Of a stretch of 64,000 nt of DNA, positions 16,492 to 24,508 are shown piece by piece. Origin of the DNA: Bordetella parapertussis (GTDB lineage: Bacteria > Pseudomonadota > Gammaproteobacteria > Burkholderiales > Casimicrobiaceae); assembly GCA_943331295.2 (NCBI GenBank), contig CALQLA020000004.1:1-64000 (forward strand). Direction: 5' to 3'. The translations under genes and the position numbers were made by a program. The notes below the pieces were generated by a model that saw only the letters and a program-made list of their open reading frames with translations, had not been told where the DNA came from and did no database searches. The stretch's first letter is position 1. Each line of letters opens with the position of its first letter.

Positions 16492-17736
16492 TCAACGTTC
16501 CACTGTGGATGTTTGCTGCCGCGGCACGCGCTTGACGATGCCGCCGCCTTCGAGCGCGCCTATCTCCGCCTGCGTGTAGCCCAGCTCCAGCAGGACTTCG
16601 TCGGTGTCGCTGCCGATGTCGCGCCGGCCGAGCCAACGCATCCCGGCCGCGCTGTTGGTGAAGCGCGGCACCACGTCCTGGATCCGCGTGGGCCCCAGCA
16701 CCGGGTCCGTCATCTCGACGAAGGTTCCGCGCGCCTGCACCTGCGGATCGGCGAACAGCTGCGCGATGTTGCAGACCGGGCCCGCGGTCACCTCGAACTG
16801 CTCGAAGCGATCGAGGGCCTCGCGCTCGGTGTGGGCACGGATCCAGTCGGCGATGGCGCCGTCGAGCTCGTCCATCCGCTTCACCCGCTGCTGGTTGGTC
16901 GACAGGCTGGGGTCGTCGGCGAGGTCGTTGCGGTCGACGGCGCGGAACATCCGCGTGGCGATCGAGTTGGCGGCGCCCGAGATCGCGATCCACTTGTCGT
17001 CGCTCGTCCGGTACGCATTGCGCGGGACGCTCCACGTCGACCGGTTGCCGTGGCGCATCGCGACCTTGCCGAGCTGGTCGTAGTCGATCGCCATCGAGCC
17101 CATGAGGCTCAGCAGCGGCTCGTAGAGGCTCAGGTCGATCTCGTCGCCAATGCCGCCGTTCTTCTCCCGCGCCCAGAGCGCCGCGACCACGGCATAGGCA
17201 CCGGCCATCGCGGCGACGCCGTCGGCGATCGGGAACGAAGGCAGGCTGGGCGGCCCGTCGGCGTCGCCCGTCACCGCGGCGAAGCCGCTGAAGGCCTCGG
17301 CCAGCGTGCCGAGGCACGGCTTCGCGCTGTAGGGCCCCGCCTGCCCGTAGCCGCTGATGTGCAGCATGACGAGCCCCGGGTTGACCGCACGCAGCGCCTC
17401 GTACCCGAGGCCCCATTGCGCGAAGCGTCCGGGCCGGAAATTCTCGATGAGCACGTCGGCCGACTGCACGAGCCGCCTGACGATCGCACAGCCCTCGGGC
17501 TTGCTCATGTCGACAGCGATGATCCGCTTGTTGCGCGCGGTCACGCGCCACCACAGCCCCTCGCCCTCCTTGAACAGTCCCGTCTTGCGAACGTCGTCGC
17601 CCTTCGGATGCTCGATCTTGATCACGTCGGCGCCGAGGTCGCCCAGCAGCGTCCCGACCAGCGGGCCGGCGAAGATCACCCCGGCGTCGATCACGCGCAT
17701 GCCGGTGAGAGGACCTGCTGCCTTGCGTTGCGTCAT
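16492..17736 (-). CDS. CaiB/BaiF-type (class III) CoA-transferase
   Basis: A 414-aa class III CoA-transferase. It has MRVIDAGVIFAGPLVGTLLGDLGADVIKIE at the N-terminus (first 20 residues from MRVIDAG are diagnostic), the VLIENFRPGRFAQWGLGYE segment, and the catalytic aspartate in FPIADGVAAMAGAY near residue 175. These enzymes move CoA from a donor thioester to an organic acid. The ATG overlaps the tctA stop by 4 bp (17733-17736), tying transport to activation. The following MaoC and HMGL genes are the likely next two steps. The acid is unknown; a branched or unsaturated dicarboxylate is one possibility. Confidence 0.92.
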   Translation of the reverse strand: MTQRKAAGPLTGMRVIDAGVIFAGPLVGTLLGDLGADVIKIEHPKGDDVRKTGLFKEGEGLWWRVTARNKRIIAVDMSKPEGCAIVRRLVQSADVLIENFRPGRFAQWGLGYEALRAVNPGLVMLHISGYGQAGPYSAKPCLGTLAEAFSGFAAVTGDADGPPSLPSFPIADGVAAMAGAYAVVAALWAREKNGGIGDEIDLSLYEPLLSLMGSMAIDYDQLGKVAMRHGNRSTWSVPRNAYRTSDDKWIAISGAANSIATRMFRAVDRNDLADDPSLSTNQQRVKRMDELDGAIADWIRAHTEREALDRFEQFEVTAGPVCNIAQLFADPQVQARGTFVEMTDPVLGPTRIQDVVPRFTNSAAGMRWLGRRDIGSDTDEVLLELGYTQAEIGALEGGGIVKRVPRQQTSTVER

Positions 17737-19259
17737 TCGTCGCTCTCCAGCGCCATCTCGCGCGTCTTGATGCCGAACACCTTCTCGACCAGCTTGCGGA
17801 TGAGGTTGGTGGACAGCGCCAGCAGCACGACGACCCAGATCGTGATCGCGATCGGGCTGCTGAAGAAGACCGAGACGTCACCGAGGCTCATGAACAGCCC
17901 TTCGCGGAGATGCTTCTCGATCAGCGGCCCCAGCACCAGCCCGATCACCATCGGCGCCAGCTGGAAGCGGAACTTGCGCAGCACGTAGCCCAGCACGCCG
18001 AGGAACAGCAGCACGTAGACGTCGATCATGCTGTTGCGCACGCTGTAGGCGCCGATGACCGCCATCAGCAGGATCAGCGGCAGGAAGATGTGGTTGGGAA
18101 TGCGCAGCAGGCTCACCCAGACGCCGATCATCGGCACGTTCATCACGAGCAGCATCGCGTTGCCGATGTACATCGACACGATGAGCCCCCAGAAGATCTC
18201 GGGATGCGTGGTCATCAGCAGCGGGCCCGGCTGGACGCCGTGCACCATCATCGCGGCGAGCATCAGCGCGGTGACCGCGCCATACGGAATGCCGAGCGCC
18301 AGCAGCGGGACCATCGTCGACGTGGCCGCCGCGTTGTTGGCGGTCTCGGGGCCGGCGACGCCTTCGATCGCGCCCTCGCCGATCTCGTGGCGATGCTTCG
18401 AGACCGCCTTCTCCAGCCGATAGGAGACGAAGCTCGACAGCGTCGTGTGCGGGCCGGGCAGCAGCCCGAGGATGAAGCCGACGATCGTCCCGCGGCCGAA
18501 CGGCGCCCACGACCGGCGCCACTCGCTGCGCGTCGGCAGCATGTCGCGCATCTTCACGGCGAGCGGCTTCACCTGCCCGTGCAGCGATTCCACGACCGAC
18601 ATGATCTCGGCGATCCCGTACAGCCCGACGACCAGCGCGACCAGCTCGATGCCCTGGCTCAGGTCGTTGACGCCGAACGTGAACCGGTTCTGGCCGGTGA
18701 CGGCCTCCTGCCCGATGGTGCTCAGCACCAGCCCGATCGCCATCGGGAAGATGCCGGCGGCGAGCGTGCCGCCGGAAATCCGCGAGAACAGCAGCAGGCC
18801 GCCCGCGATCAGCGCGAAGAACTCGGCCGGGCCGAACAGGATCGAGAACTGCGCGAGCGGCGGCGCGAACAGCATCACGCCGAGCGTGGAGACGGTGCCG
18901 CCGATGAACGAGCCGACCGCGACGATCGTCAGTGCCGCCCCGGCGCGCCCCTTGCGCGTCATCTTGTAGCCGTCGATGCACGTCATGACCGACGCCGCTT
19001 CGCCCGGCATGTTGATAAGGATCGACGTCGTCGAGCCGCCGTACATCGCGCCGTAGTACATGCCGGCCATCATGATGAGCCCGGTCGCGGGGTCGAGCGC
19101 GTAGCTGATCGGCAGGATCATCGCGATGCCGGCGACCGGCCCCAGCCCCGGCAGCACGCCGATCGCGGTGCCGGCCAGCGCACCCGCGAACGCCGCGATC
19201 AGGTTCTGGTACTTGAACACGACCCCCAGTCCGTACAGCATGCCGTCGATGGGACCCAT
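17733..19259 (-). CDS. tctA: TctA-family large permease subunit, second transporter
   Basis: A 508-aa TctA protein with about 12 membrane segments, GVLPGLGPVAGIAMILP near residue 34, GGSTTSILINMPGEAASV near residue 74 and LALGIPYGAVTALMLAAMM in the second half. It is homologous to but clearly distinct from the TctA at 10.0-11.5 kb. It is preceded by tctB (18 bp) and a Bug gene and overlaps the CaiB gene, so this set is a compact CBA transporter coupled to CoA activation. Confidence 0.94.
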   Translation of the reverse strand: MGPIDGMLYGLGVVFKYQNLIAAFAGALAGTAIGVLPGLGPVAGIAMILPISYALDPATGLIMMAGMYYGAMYGGSTTSILINMPGEAASVMTCIDGYKMTRKGRAGAALTIVAVGSFIGGTVSTLGVMLFAPPLAQFSILFGPAEFFALIAGGLLLFSRISGGTLAAGIFPMAIGLVLSTIGQEAVTGQNRFTFGVNDLSQGIELVALVVGLYGIAEIMSVVESLHGQVKPLAVKMRDMLPTRSEWRRSWAPFGRGTIVGFILGLLPGPHTTLSSFVSYRLEKAVSKHRHEIGEGAIEGVAGPETANNAAATSTMVPLLALGIPYGAVTALMLAAMMVHGVQPGPLLMTTHPEIFWGLIVSMYIGNAMLLVMNVPMIGVWVSLLRIPNHIFLPLILLMAVIGAYSVRNSMIDVYVLLFLGVLGYVLRKFRFQLAPMVIGLVLGPLIEKHLREGLFMSLGDVSVFFSSPIAITIWVVVLLALSTNLIRKLVEKVFGIKTREMALESDE

Positions 19260-19277
19260 GGGCGCCTCGGTCCCCGC

Positions 19278-19751
19278 TCAGTGACCGAACACGCCGTGCG
19301 GCATCGGCACCATCAGCAGGTGGACGAACACCACGTAGACCGCGACGGAGATCAGCGCCGAGTATGCGACGACCCGCGGCCAGGCGAGCTGCGACAAGAG
19401 GCGCATCAGCAGCGCGCAGAAGATCGTGCTGCCCACGAGTTGCCCCGCCCACGGCAGCAGCACGAAGTAGCCCAGCAGCAGCCCGACCAGCGCCAGCAGC
19501 CGCCTGCGGTCGTCGCCCGCCGGAAAGTCGACCTGCTCGCCGCGCTCCGCGCGCCAGCCTTCCAGCACCGTCGCGATGCTTGCGAGCAGCATGATCACGC
19601 CCACGGCAACCGGAAAGACGCCCGCCCCCGGCTGGTCGAGCTGCCCGAACGGCAACCGGGACGAGAGCCCGAGGTAGGCGACGGAGAACGCCAGCCCGAT
19701 CCCGCCGATGGCGAGATACCCGACGCGCTTCGGAACGTAGCTGACGCTCAT
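19278..19751 (-). CDS. tctB: TctB-family small permease subunit, second transporter
   Basis: A 157-aa protein with four hydrophobic segments (including IGLAFSVAYLGLSSRLPFGQ and VAVGVIMLLASIATVLEGW). The GAGVFPVAVG motif after helix 1 is typical of TctB. It starts at an ATG 16 bp after the Bug gene and ends 18 bp before tctA. It is the small membrane subunit of the transporter formed with the genes at 17.7 and 19.8 kb. Confidence 0.88.
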   Translation of the reverse strand: MSVSYVPKRVGYLAIGGIGLAFSVAYLGLSSRLPFGQLDQPGAGVFPVAVGVIMLLASIATVLEGWRAERGEQVDFPAGDDRRRLLALVGLLLGYFVLLPWAGQLVGSTIFCALLMRLLSQLAWPRVVAYSALISVAVYVVFVHLLMVPMPHGVFGH

Positions 19752-19767
19752 GCGCGGCGCGCCCTCA

Positions 19768-20742
19768 TCACTTCTGCTCGATGAACTTCATGAGGTCGGT
19801 GAAGGTCTTCGTGTAGCCCTTCAGCTCCGCCCGCGTTTCCTCCGGCCCCTTGGCGTCGACGACCAGCCCGCCGGTCTTCGCGAAGGCCGCGAACTCCGGG
19901 CTCTTCGCCACCTGCAGCGACGCGGCGACCAGCTTGTCCTGCACGTCCTTCGGCATGCCCTTCGGGGCCACGATGTAGACCGCGTACGGCAGCGTCACGT
20001 CGTAGCCCGCGGTGACCATCGGCGTCGCGTCGGGGAACGGCTCGTACTTGTCCTTGCCGATCACGGCGAGCACCCTGACGGTGCCCGCCTGCACGTGCCC
20101 GGCGACACCGGCGGCGCCGGACGTCACGTTGCCCTGCACGCGGCCGCCCAGCACCGCGACCAGCCCCTCGCCCCCGCCGCCGGTGAACGGGACCGGCACG
20201 ATCTTCACGCCCGCGGCCTTGTTGATCTGCTGGATCACGAGCTCGACGATGGTGCCGAGGCCGGAGACCGACAGCCGGATCTTGCCCGGATTGGCGCGCG
20301 CGTCGGCGATGAAGTCCTGGAAGGTCTTCCACGGCGCGTCGCTCTTCACGACGATGATCGAGGGCAGCTCGACCAGCTTGATGATCGGCTGGTAGTCGTC
20401 GGCCGTCTTCCACGGCAGGCCGGTGTTGATGAGAGGCTGGTGCGCCAGCGCCGCGTTGGTGCCGAGGCCGATCGTGTAGCCGTCGGGCTTCGCGCGGACG
20501 ACCATCCCGACGCCGATCGTCGCCGAGCCCCCGGGCTTGTTCTCGACGGTCACGTTCTGGTGGAGCACCTTCTCGAGCTGCGCCGCGAACTGCCGGCCGA
20601 TCGGGTCGGTTCCGCCGCCGGGATTGAATGGGACCACCAGCGTGATGTCCCGGCTGGGATAGCCCTGCGCCCCCGCGGTCGCCGCGACCACGAACAGCGA
20701 TGCGGCCAGCAGCCGCTTCCAGCGATGTCCTTGTGCATCCAC
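19768..20742 (-). CDS. Bug/TctC family periplasmic solute receptor
   Basis: A Bug receptor of about 324 aa. The open frame extends further upstream, but the GTG at 20742 has a near-perfect ribosome site (AGGAGG, 8 bases ahead) and gives a short signal peptide (HRWKRLLAASLFVVAATAGA). The binding-loop motif is ITLVVPFNPGGGTDPIGRQ near residue 32, then ENKPGGSATIG and the acidic-loop PFTGGGGEGLVAVLGG. It is not specially close to the Tat-type pair at 12-14 kb. First gene of the CBA set, 46 bp after the MaoC gene. Confidence 0.93.
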   Translation of the reverse strand: MDAQGHRWKRLLAASLFVVAATAGAQGYPSRDITLVVPFNPGGGTDPIGRQFAAQLEKVLHQNVTVENKPGGSATIGVGMVVRAKPDGYTIGLGTNAALAHQPLINTGLPWKTADDYQPIIKLVELPSIIVVKSDAPWKTFQDFIADARANPGKIRLSVSGLGTIVELVIQQINKAAGVKIVPVPFTGGGGEGLVAVLGGRVQGNVTSGAAGVAGHVQAGTVRVLAVIGKDKYEPFPDATPMVTAGYDVTLPYAVYIVAPKGMPKDVQDKLVAASLQVAKSPEFAAFAKTGGLVVDAKGPEETRAELKGYTKTFTDLMKFIEQK

Positions 20743-20788
20743 GTGGCTCTCCTCCTGGGACTGACGGCAGGCGCGGTGCGATCCGCGC

Positions 20789-21259
20789 TCAGGCCGGCGC
20801 AACGAACGGATAGGGGACCGGCCTGCCGCCCCGCTTCGGCAGCACGACGACGGCGTTGCCGCGGGTCGACACGACCCCGCGCGAATTCGTGATGCCGATG
20901 TCGAGGTCGACGACGCCGAGGCCATCCTGTTCGCGCCTCGCCGTGACCCGGCCCCACGCGGTGACGGTGTCGCCGACGACGTCCATGTCGCGGTATTCGA
21001 AGCCGATCTTCCACGTCCAGCCGCCGCGACCCGCCCAGTCCTTCAGCATCTGGGCAAGCACGTGCTGCTTCCAGCTGCCGTTGACGAGGAGCCCGGGGAG
21101 CTGGTCGTGCCCGGTCGCGTACGGAAGGTCATAGTGGATCCGGCCCCAGTTCTCGATCGCCGCGGACCAGCGCATGACGTGCGACGACGTCATCGGGCCC
21201 TTCACGATCGAAGGGAGCTCGGCGCCGACGTCGACGCTGTCGTAGTAGGTCTGGGCCAA
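20789..21259 (-). CDS. MaoC-family dehydratase, paralogue adjacent to FAS1-like partner
   Basis: A 156-aa hot-dog protein almost colinear with the one at 15.96-16.48 kb (shared GPMTSSHVMRWSAAIENW, HYDLPYA, LLVNGSWKQHVLAQMLKDW, GRPVPYPFVAPA). The start is a TTG at 21257-21259 without a clear ribosome site; no better in-frame start is visible. It follows the FAS1-like dehydratase gene by 36 bp, and such pairs often form a heterodimeric hydratase in which this C-terminal half carries the active site. As in its paralogue, the usual D-x-N-P motif is the variant ENWGRIHYD. Confidence 0.85.
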   Translation of the reverse strand: MAQTYYDSVDVGAELPSIVKGPMTSSHVMRWSAAIENWGRIHYDLPYATGHDQLPGLLVNGSWKQHVLAQMLKDWAGRGGWTWKIGFEYRDMDVVGDTVTAWGRVTARREQDGLGVVDLDIGITNSRGVVSTRGNAVVVLPKRGGRPVPYPFVAPA

Positions 21260-21295
21260 GGGAGGCTCGGGCGGGGGCAGGTGGCGGGCGGCGCG

Positions 21296-21826
21296 CTAGC
21301 GGATGATCCGCGTCTGGATTGCCTTCAGCAGCAGCTCGTCCTTCTCGTTCTTGTAGAGCGTCTCCGTGATGAGGAAGACCAGCGTCCCCGAGCGGCCGTC
21401 CTTCTGGAAGATGTCGATGTACTTGCTGCGCACCTTGACCTTCTCGCCGGGCTTCGCGAGCTGGTAGATCTCGACCTGGTTGCCGCCGTTCAGCACGCGC
21501 GGCAGCGGGATCGGCAGGGGCTTCAGGCCCTTCATCATCCCGCGCACCGAGCCGTCGAAATCGGGATCGGTCGCGGCGCGCGCCAGCGGATCCGTGCCGC
21601 CGGGCGCCGGCCGCAGCACGTGCAGCGGGAACAGCGGGGGGGCGACGACGCCGCCGAACGGTCCGTCCGCCGCCGCTGCCTCGTCCCAGTACATCGGGTC
21701 CTCGTCCATCACCGCCTGCATGTGCCGGCGGATCTCGCTGCGCTCGACCGGATCGGGCGCCTCGACCCACTCGGACTCGAGCCCGATCAGCGCCTTCACT
21801 TCGTCGGTGATGTAGTTGGTGGCCAT
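21296..21826 (-). CDS. FAS1-like / MaoC N-terminal-type dehydratase subunit
   Basis: A 176-aa protein of the hot-dog family related to the N-terminal half of double MaoC hydratases (MaoC_dehydrat_N type). Visible family features are EVKALIGLESEW at residue 9, RRHMQAVMDEDPMYWDEAAA, the GGVVAPPLFPLHVLRP turn and a C-terminal PGEKVKVRSKYIDIFQKDG strand. It lacks the HYD catalytic segment present in the next gene, so it is probably the non-catalytic partner. Start ATG with GGAGGAACC. There is one copy for two MaoC paralogues in the run. Confidence 0.8.
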   Translation of the reverse strand: MATNYITDEVKALIGLESEWVEAPDPVERSEIRRHMQAVMDEDPMYWDEAAAADGPFGGVVAPPLFPLHVLRPAPGGTDPLARAATDPDFDGSVRGMMKGLKPLPIPLPRVLNGGNQVEIYQLAKPGEKVKVRSKYIDIFQKDGRSGTLVFLITETLYKNEKDELLLKAIQTRIIR

Positions 21827-21848
21827 GGTTCCTCCGCTCCTTGTCGTG

Positions 21849-23060
21849 TCAGCCGCGCCGCTCGTTCGCCGCGAGCGGTCGTGCTTCCGTGTTGTGTTCC
21901 GCGAACCAGCGGCCCGCCCCGGGCGGCCGGATGTCGGTCAGCTTGCCGGTGTAGTGCCGCAGGTCATGCGGCTGGTAGGGATACTTGCCGAAGACGTCCT
22001 CGTTCAGCTCGATGCCGAGGCCGGGCTTGTCGGAAATGACGAAGCAGCCGTCCTCGAAGCGCACCGCTTCGTTGGTGAGGTCGCCGCGCCACGGGACGTC
22101 CGTGATGAACGTCTCCAGCACGAGGAAGTTGTGGCACGTCGCGGCGAACTGCAGCGTCGCCGCGTGGCAGACGGGACCGTACGGGTTGTGCGGGGCGATC
22201 GGGATGTTCACGGCGTCGGCGAGCGCGGAAATCCGCTTCATCTCGGTCAGGCCGCCGACGTGGCAGACGTCGGGCTGCAGAATGTCCACGGCATCCGCGT
22301 CGAGCAGGTCGGCGCAGTCGAAGCGCGAGTAGGTCCGCTCGCCCGCCGCCACGGGCACCTCGATCGCGCGGCGGACCGCGGCAGTGTTGCGGCCCCGGTC
22401 CGGCAGCGTCGGCTCCTCGAACCAGCGCACGTTGAACGCGCGGAGCTCGCGCCCGACCTGGATCGCCGTGGCCACGTCGAAGCGGCCGTGGCCTTCGATC
22501 ATCAGGTCGACGTCCGGCCCGGCGGCATCGCGGACCGCGGCGACGTTGGCCATGGCCGCCCGGATTTCGGCGGTCGAGAGCGACAGGTACGCGGTCCCGA
22601 ACGGATCCCACTTCAGTCCGCGGAAGCCCTGCGCCACCGTGGCGGCGGCCTTGTCCGCGAACTCCGCCGCCGTGCGCGATCCGTAGAACCAGCTGTTCGC
22701 GTACACCTTGACCCGGTCGCGGATCCTGCCGCCCAGCAGTTCGTACACGGGGACGCCGAGCGCCTTGCCCTTGATGTCCCAGAGCGCGAGGTCGACGGCG
22801 CTGATCGCCGTGCTGAGCACCGGGCCGGTGCGCCAATAGCTGTCGCGCTGCATCCGCAGGTGCAGGCCCTCGATCGCGAAAGGATCCTCGCCGACCAGCA
22901 CCCGTGCCAGCTCGTCGACGGCCGCGACGACCGTCTTCTCCCGGCCTTCCAGCGTGCCCTCGCCGACCCCCGTGATGCCTTCGTCCGTCACCACCTTCAC
23001 GAACAGCCAGTTGGTCCGGTAGACGTCGACCAGGTACGTGTGGATCGATACGATCTTCAC
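21849..23060 (-). CDS. enolase-superfamily sugar-acid dehydratase, galactonate dehydratase-like
   Basis: A 403-aa mandelate-racemase/enolase family protein. Metal ligands are in LMIEGHGRFDV (Glu), WFEEP (Glu) and VAAGERTYSRFD (Glu); a catalytic histidine is in IAPHNPYGPVCH. The GEGTLEGREKTV and ALWDIKGKALGVPVYELLGG segments match galactonate dehydratase-type members. It should turn a sugar acid into a 2-keto-3-deoxy acid. The GTG start overlaps the GntR stop codon by 4 bp (GTGA), so regulator and enzyme are translationally coupled. It differs from the rhamnonate-type enzyme at 5.6 kb, so two distinct sugar acids are likely. Confidence 0.87.
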   Translation of the reverse strand: MKIVSIHTYLVDVYRTNWLFVKVVTDEGITGVGEGTLEGREKTVVAAVDELARVLVGEDPFAIEGLHLRMQRDSYWRTGPVLSTAISAVDLALWDIKGKALGVPVYELLGGRIRDRVKVYANSWFYGSRTAAEFADKAAATVAQGFRGLKWDPFGTAYLSLSTAEIRAAMANVAAVRDAAGPDVDLMIEGHGRFDVATAIQVGRELRAFNVRWFEEPTLPDRGRNTAAVRRAIEVPVAAGERTYSRFDCADLLDADAVDILQPDVCHVGGLTEMKRISALADAVNIPIAPHNPYGPVCHAATLQFAATCHNFLVLETFITDVPWRGDLTNEAVRFEDGCFVISDKPGLGIELNEDVFGKYPYQPHDLRHYTGKLTDIRPPGAGRWFAEHNTEARPLAANERRG

Positions 23061-23773
23061 CGTTTTCCGCTCCGCCGTTGTGGATGTGCGACCGGTGCCC
23101 CGGTCTTGGCCGCCATGCGTTCCAGCAGGTCAATCTTGGCGCCGTCGACATGGCTGCGCATGACCTCCTCCAGCCGCCGCTCGTCCTGCGCGCGCAGTGC
23201 GTCGAGGATCGCCCCGTGCTCGTCCACCATCGCATTGAGGCGGCCGCGGCTGTAGCCGTACACCCCGCGCAATCCGCCGAGCAGGCTCGCATAGCGGTCG
23301 TAGATCACGCAGCCTTCCGGATTGCCGGAATGGCGATAGATGACGTCGTGGAAATCGCTGTTGAGCGCGAAGACGGCGCGGTCGTCGTTCCTGCGCGCGG
23401 CGGCGCGCAGCCGGAGGTGGATGTCGGCAAGCTCGGCGAGCGCGCCGTTGGTCAGGTTGGGCATGCACAGGCGCACGAGCAGGACTTCGACCGCCCCGCG
23501 CACGTCGTAGATGTTGCGCACGCGCGTCGGGTCGAGCGGCAGCACGGCAGCGCCGCGGTGCGGCTGGATCTCGATAAGGCCTTCGCCGTGCAGCGCCTGC
23601 AGCGCCTCGCGCATCGGCATCTGGCTGTAGCCGAAGCGTTCCACGAGGGCCGCGGTCGTGAGCCGCGTGCCGGCGGGAATCGTGCCCGAGAGGATTTCCT
23701 CGCGCAGGCGATCGCGCAGCGCCGCATAGGTCGGCACGGTGGCAGCGGATGGGACTTTGGCGGGATCGGACAC
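23057..23773 (-). CDS. GntR-family (FCD) transcriptional regulator
   Basis: A regulator of about 238 aa when started at the GTG 23773; the frame stays open further upstream across the promoter, so the shorter form is preferred. An N-terminal winged helix (LREEILSGTIPAGTRLTTAA, RFGYSQMPMREALQALHGEG) is followed by an all-helical FCD ligand domain with the metal-ligand series in NSDFHDVIYRHSGN and the histidine in MVDEHGAILDAL and RSHVDGAK. It heads the 20-gene run and probably represses it until the inducing acid binds. Three GATACA boxes overlap its promoter, suggesting autoregulation. Confidence 0.9.
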   Translation of the reverse strand: MSDPAKVPSAATVPTYAALRDRLREEILSGTIPAGTRLTTAALVERFGYSQMPMREALQALHGEGLIEIQPHRGAAVLPLDPTRVRNIYDVRGAVEVLLVRLCMPNLTNGALAELADIHLRLRAAARRNDDRAVFALNSDFHDVIYRHSGNPEGCVIYDRYASLLGGLRGVYGYSRGRLNAMVDEHGAILDALRAQDERRLEEVMRSHVDGAKIDLLERMAAKTGAPVAHPQRRSGKR

Positions 23774-23810
23774 GGCGCGGGATCGTGGAGGGCGGAAGCG
23801 GTCCTGGACT

Positions 23811-23862
23811 ATTCGATACAACTTTCTTTGATTTGATACAATTTTCACAGACTGTATCAAAT
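23811..23862 (-). promoter_or_regulatory. promoter and triple-box operator of the GntR-headed gene run
   Basis: On the minus strand, TTGATA (23860-23855) and TATCAA (23838-23833) lie 16 bases apart as a plausible -35/-10 pair. ATTTGATACA (23831-23840) and TGTATCAAAT (23853-23862) form a perfect 10-bp inverted repeat with a 12-base spacer, and a third box ATTCGATACA lies at 23811-23820, two helical turns from the second. The boxes cover the promoter, the position expected for a repressor such as the adjacent GntR protein. Surrounding DNA is notably AT-rich. Confidence 0.65.
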
Positions 23863-23873
23863 TGCAGACCCCT

Positions 23874-24186
23874 GTCAAGCGCGCGCGGCCGCGGTTCGCG
23901 CCACGCGTCACTCCCGTCGGGAATGCGAACGCTGGGGGGTCGTATCCGCGACACGGTGCCGAACGTCACCTGCAGGAGGATGCGAACCATGCCAGGACTG
24001 CGGCCAGGGCACGACCGGGCTGGTGTCCTGCCAGCGGCCTGTCGGGGGGGGAAGGCCTGACGGAGGACAGCGCCGGTGATATGCATGGCGGCAGGGTGTG
24101 CGCCGCGAGCCTGCCGACCGGACCGCTAGCCGGTCTGGCCGCGGCGCGCGCGACGGCAGGCGACGTCGCGCGCGATCCGTGGGCCG
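23874..24186. other. intergenic stretch, no gene seen
   Basis: About 310 bp between the GntR promoter and the small lipoprotein gene. I see no open frame with family features, no strong hairpin with a T-run and no tRNA-like fold. Confidence 0.5.
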
Positions 24187-24375
24187 TCAGTCCCGCTTGC
24201 CGGCCTTCTCCATCTCCGTGAGCTCCGACTGCTTCTTCTGGTTCTCCAGTTGCCTCGCCGACGGATCGGCCGGGCTCGCGGCGGGACCGGCGGCGCAGCC
24301 GCCGACGAGCGCGGCGACCAGCGCCACGCCGATGGCCATGCGGAAGTCGTCGCGCATCTGCTGCAGGTTCGTCAT
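24187..24375 (-). CDS. small lipoprotein of unknown function
   Basis: A 62-aa protein with a signal peptide and lipobox: MAIGVALVAALVGGCAAG, with the lipid-modified cysteine in VGGC at about residue 27. The mature part is only about 35 residues, Ala/Pro-rich then charged (RQLENQKKQSELTEMEKAGK), with weak coiled-coil character. The ATG follows a run of Gs that could act as ribosome site. No homologue is recognised. It is separated from the zeta-like toxin gene by about 130 bp. Confidence 0.6.
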   Translation of the reverse strand: MTNLQQMRDDFRMAIGVALVAALVGGCAAGPAASPADPSARQLENQKKQSELTEMEKAGKRD

Positions 24376-24508
24376 GCTTACCCCCCGGAATCCGATCCGA
24401 CGTCACGGCATTGCGCTTGCGCGCTCCGGTGTTCGCCCTCGGGGCGGCCCATCCGGCTCGCGACCCCAACGTTACCACCGCCACGCCCGTCGTGCGTCGC
24501 CGCCGGCA

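Noticed and set aside
24187..24375. Small lipoprotein as an entericidin-type toxin/antidote
   Set aside because: Has a lipobox, but the mature charged tail does not resemble EcnA/EcnB.
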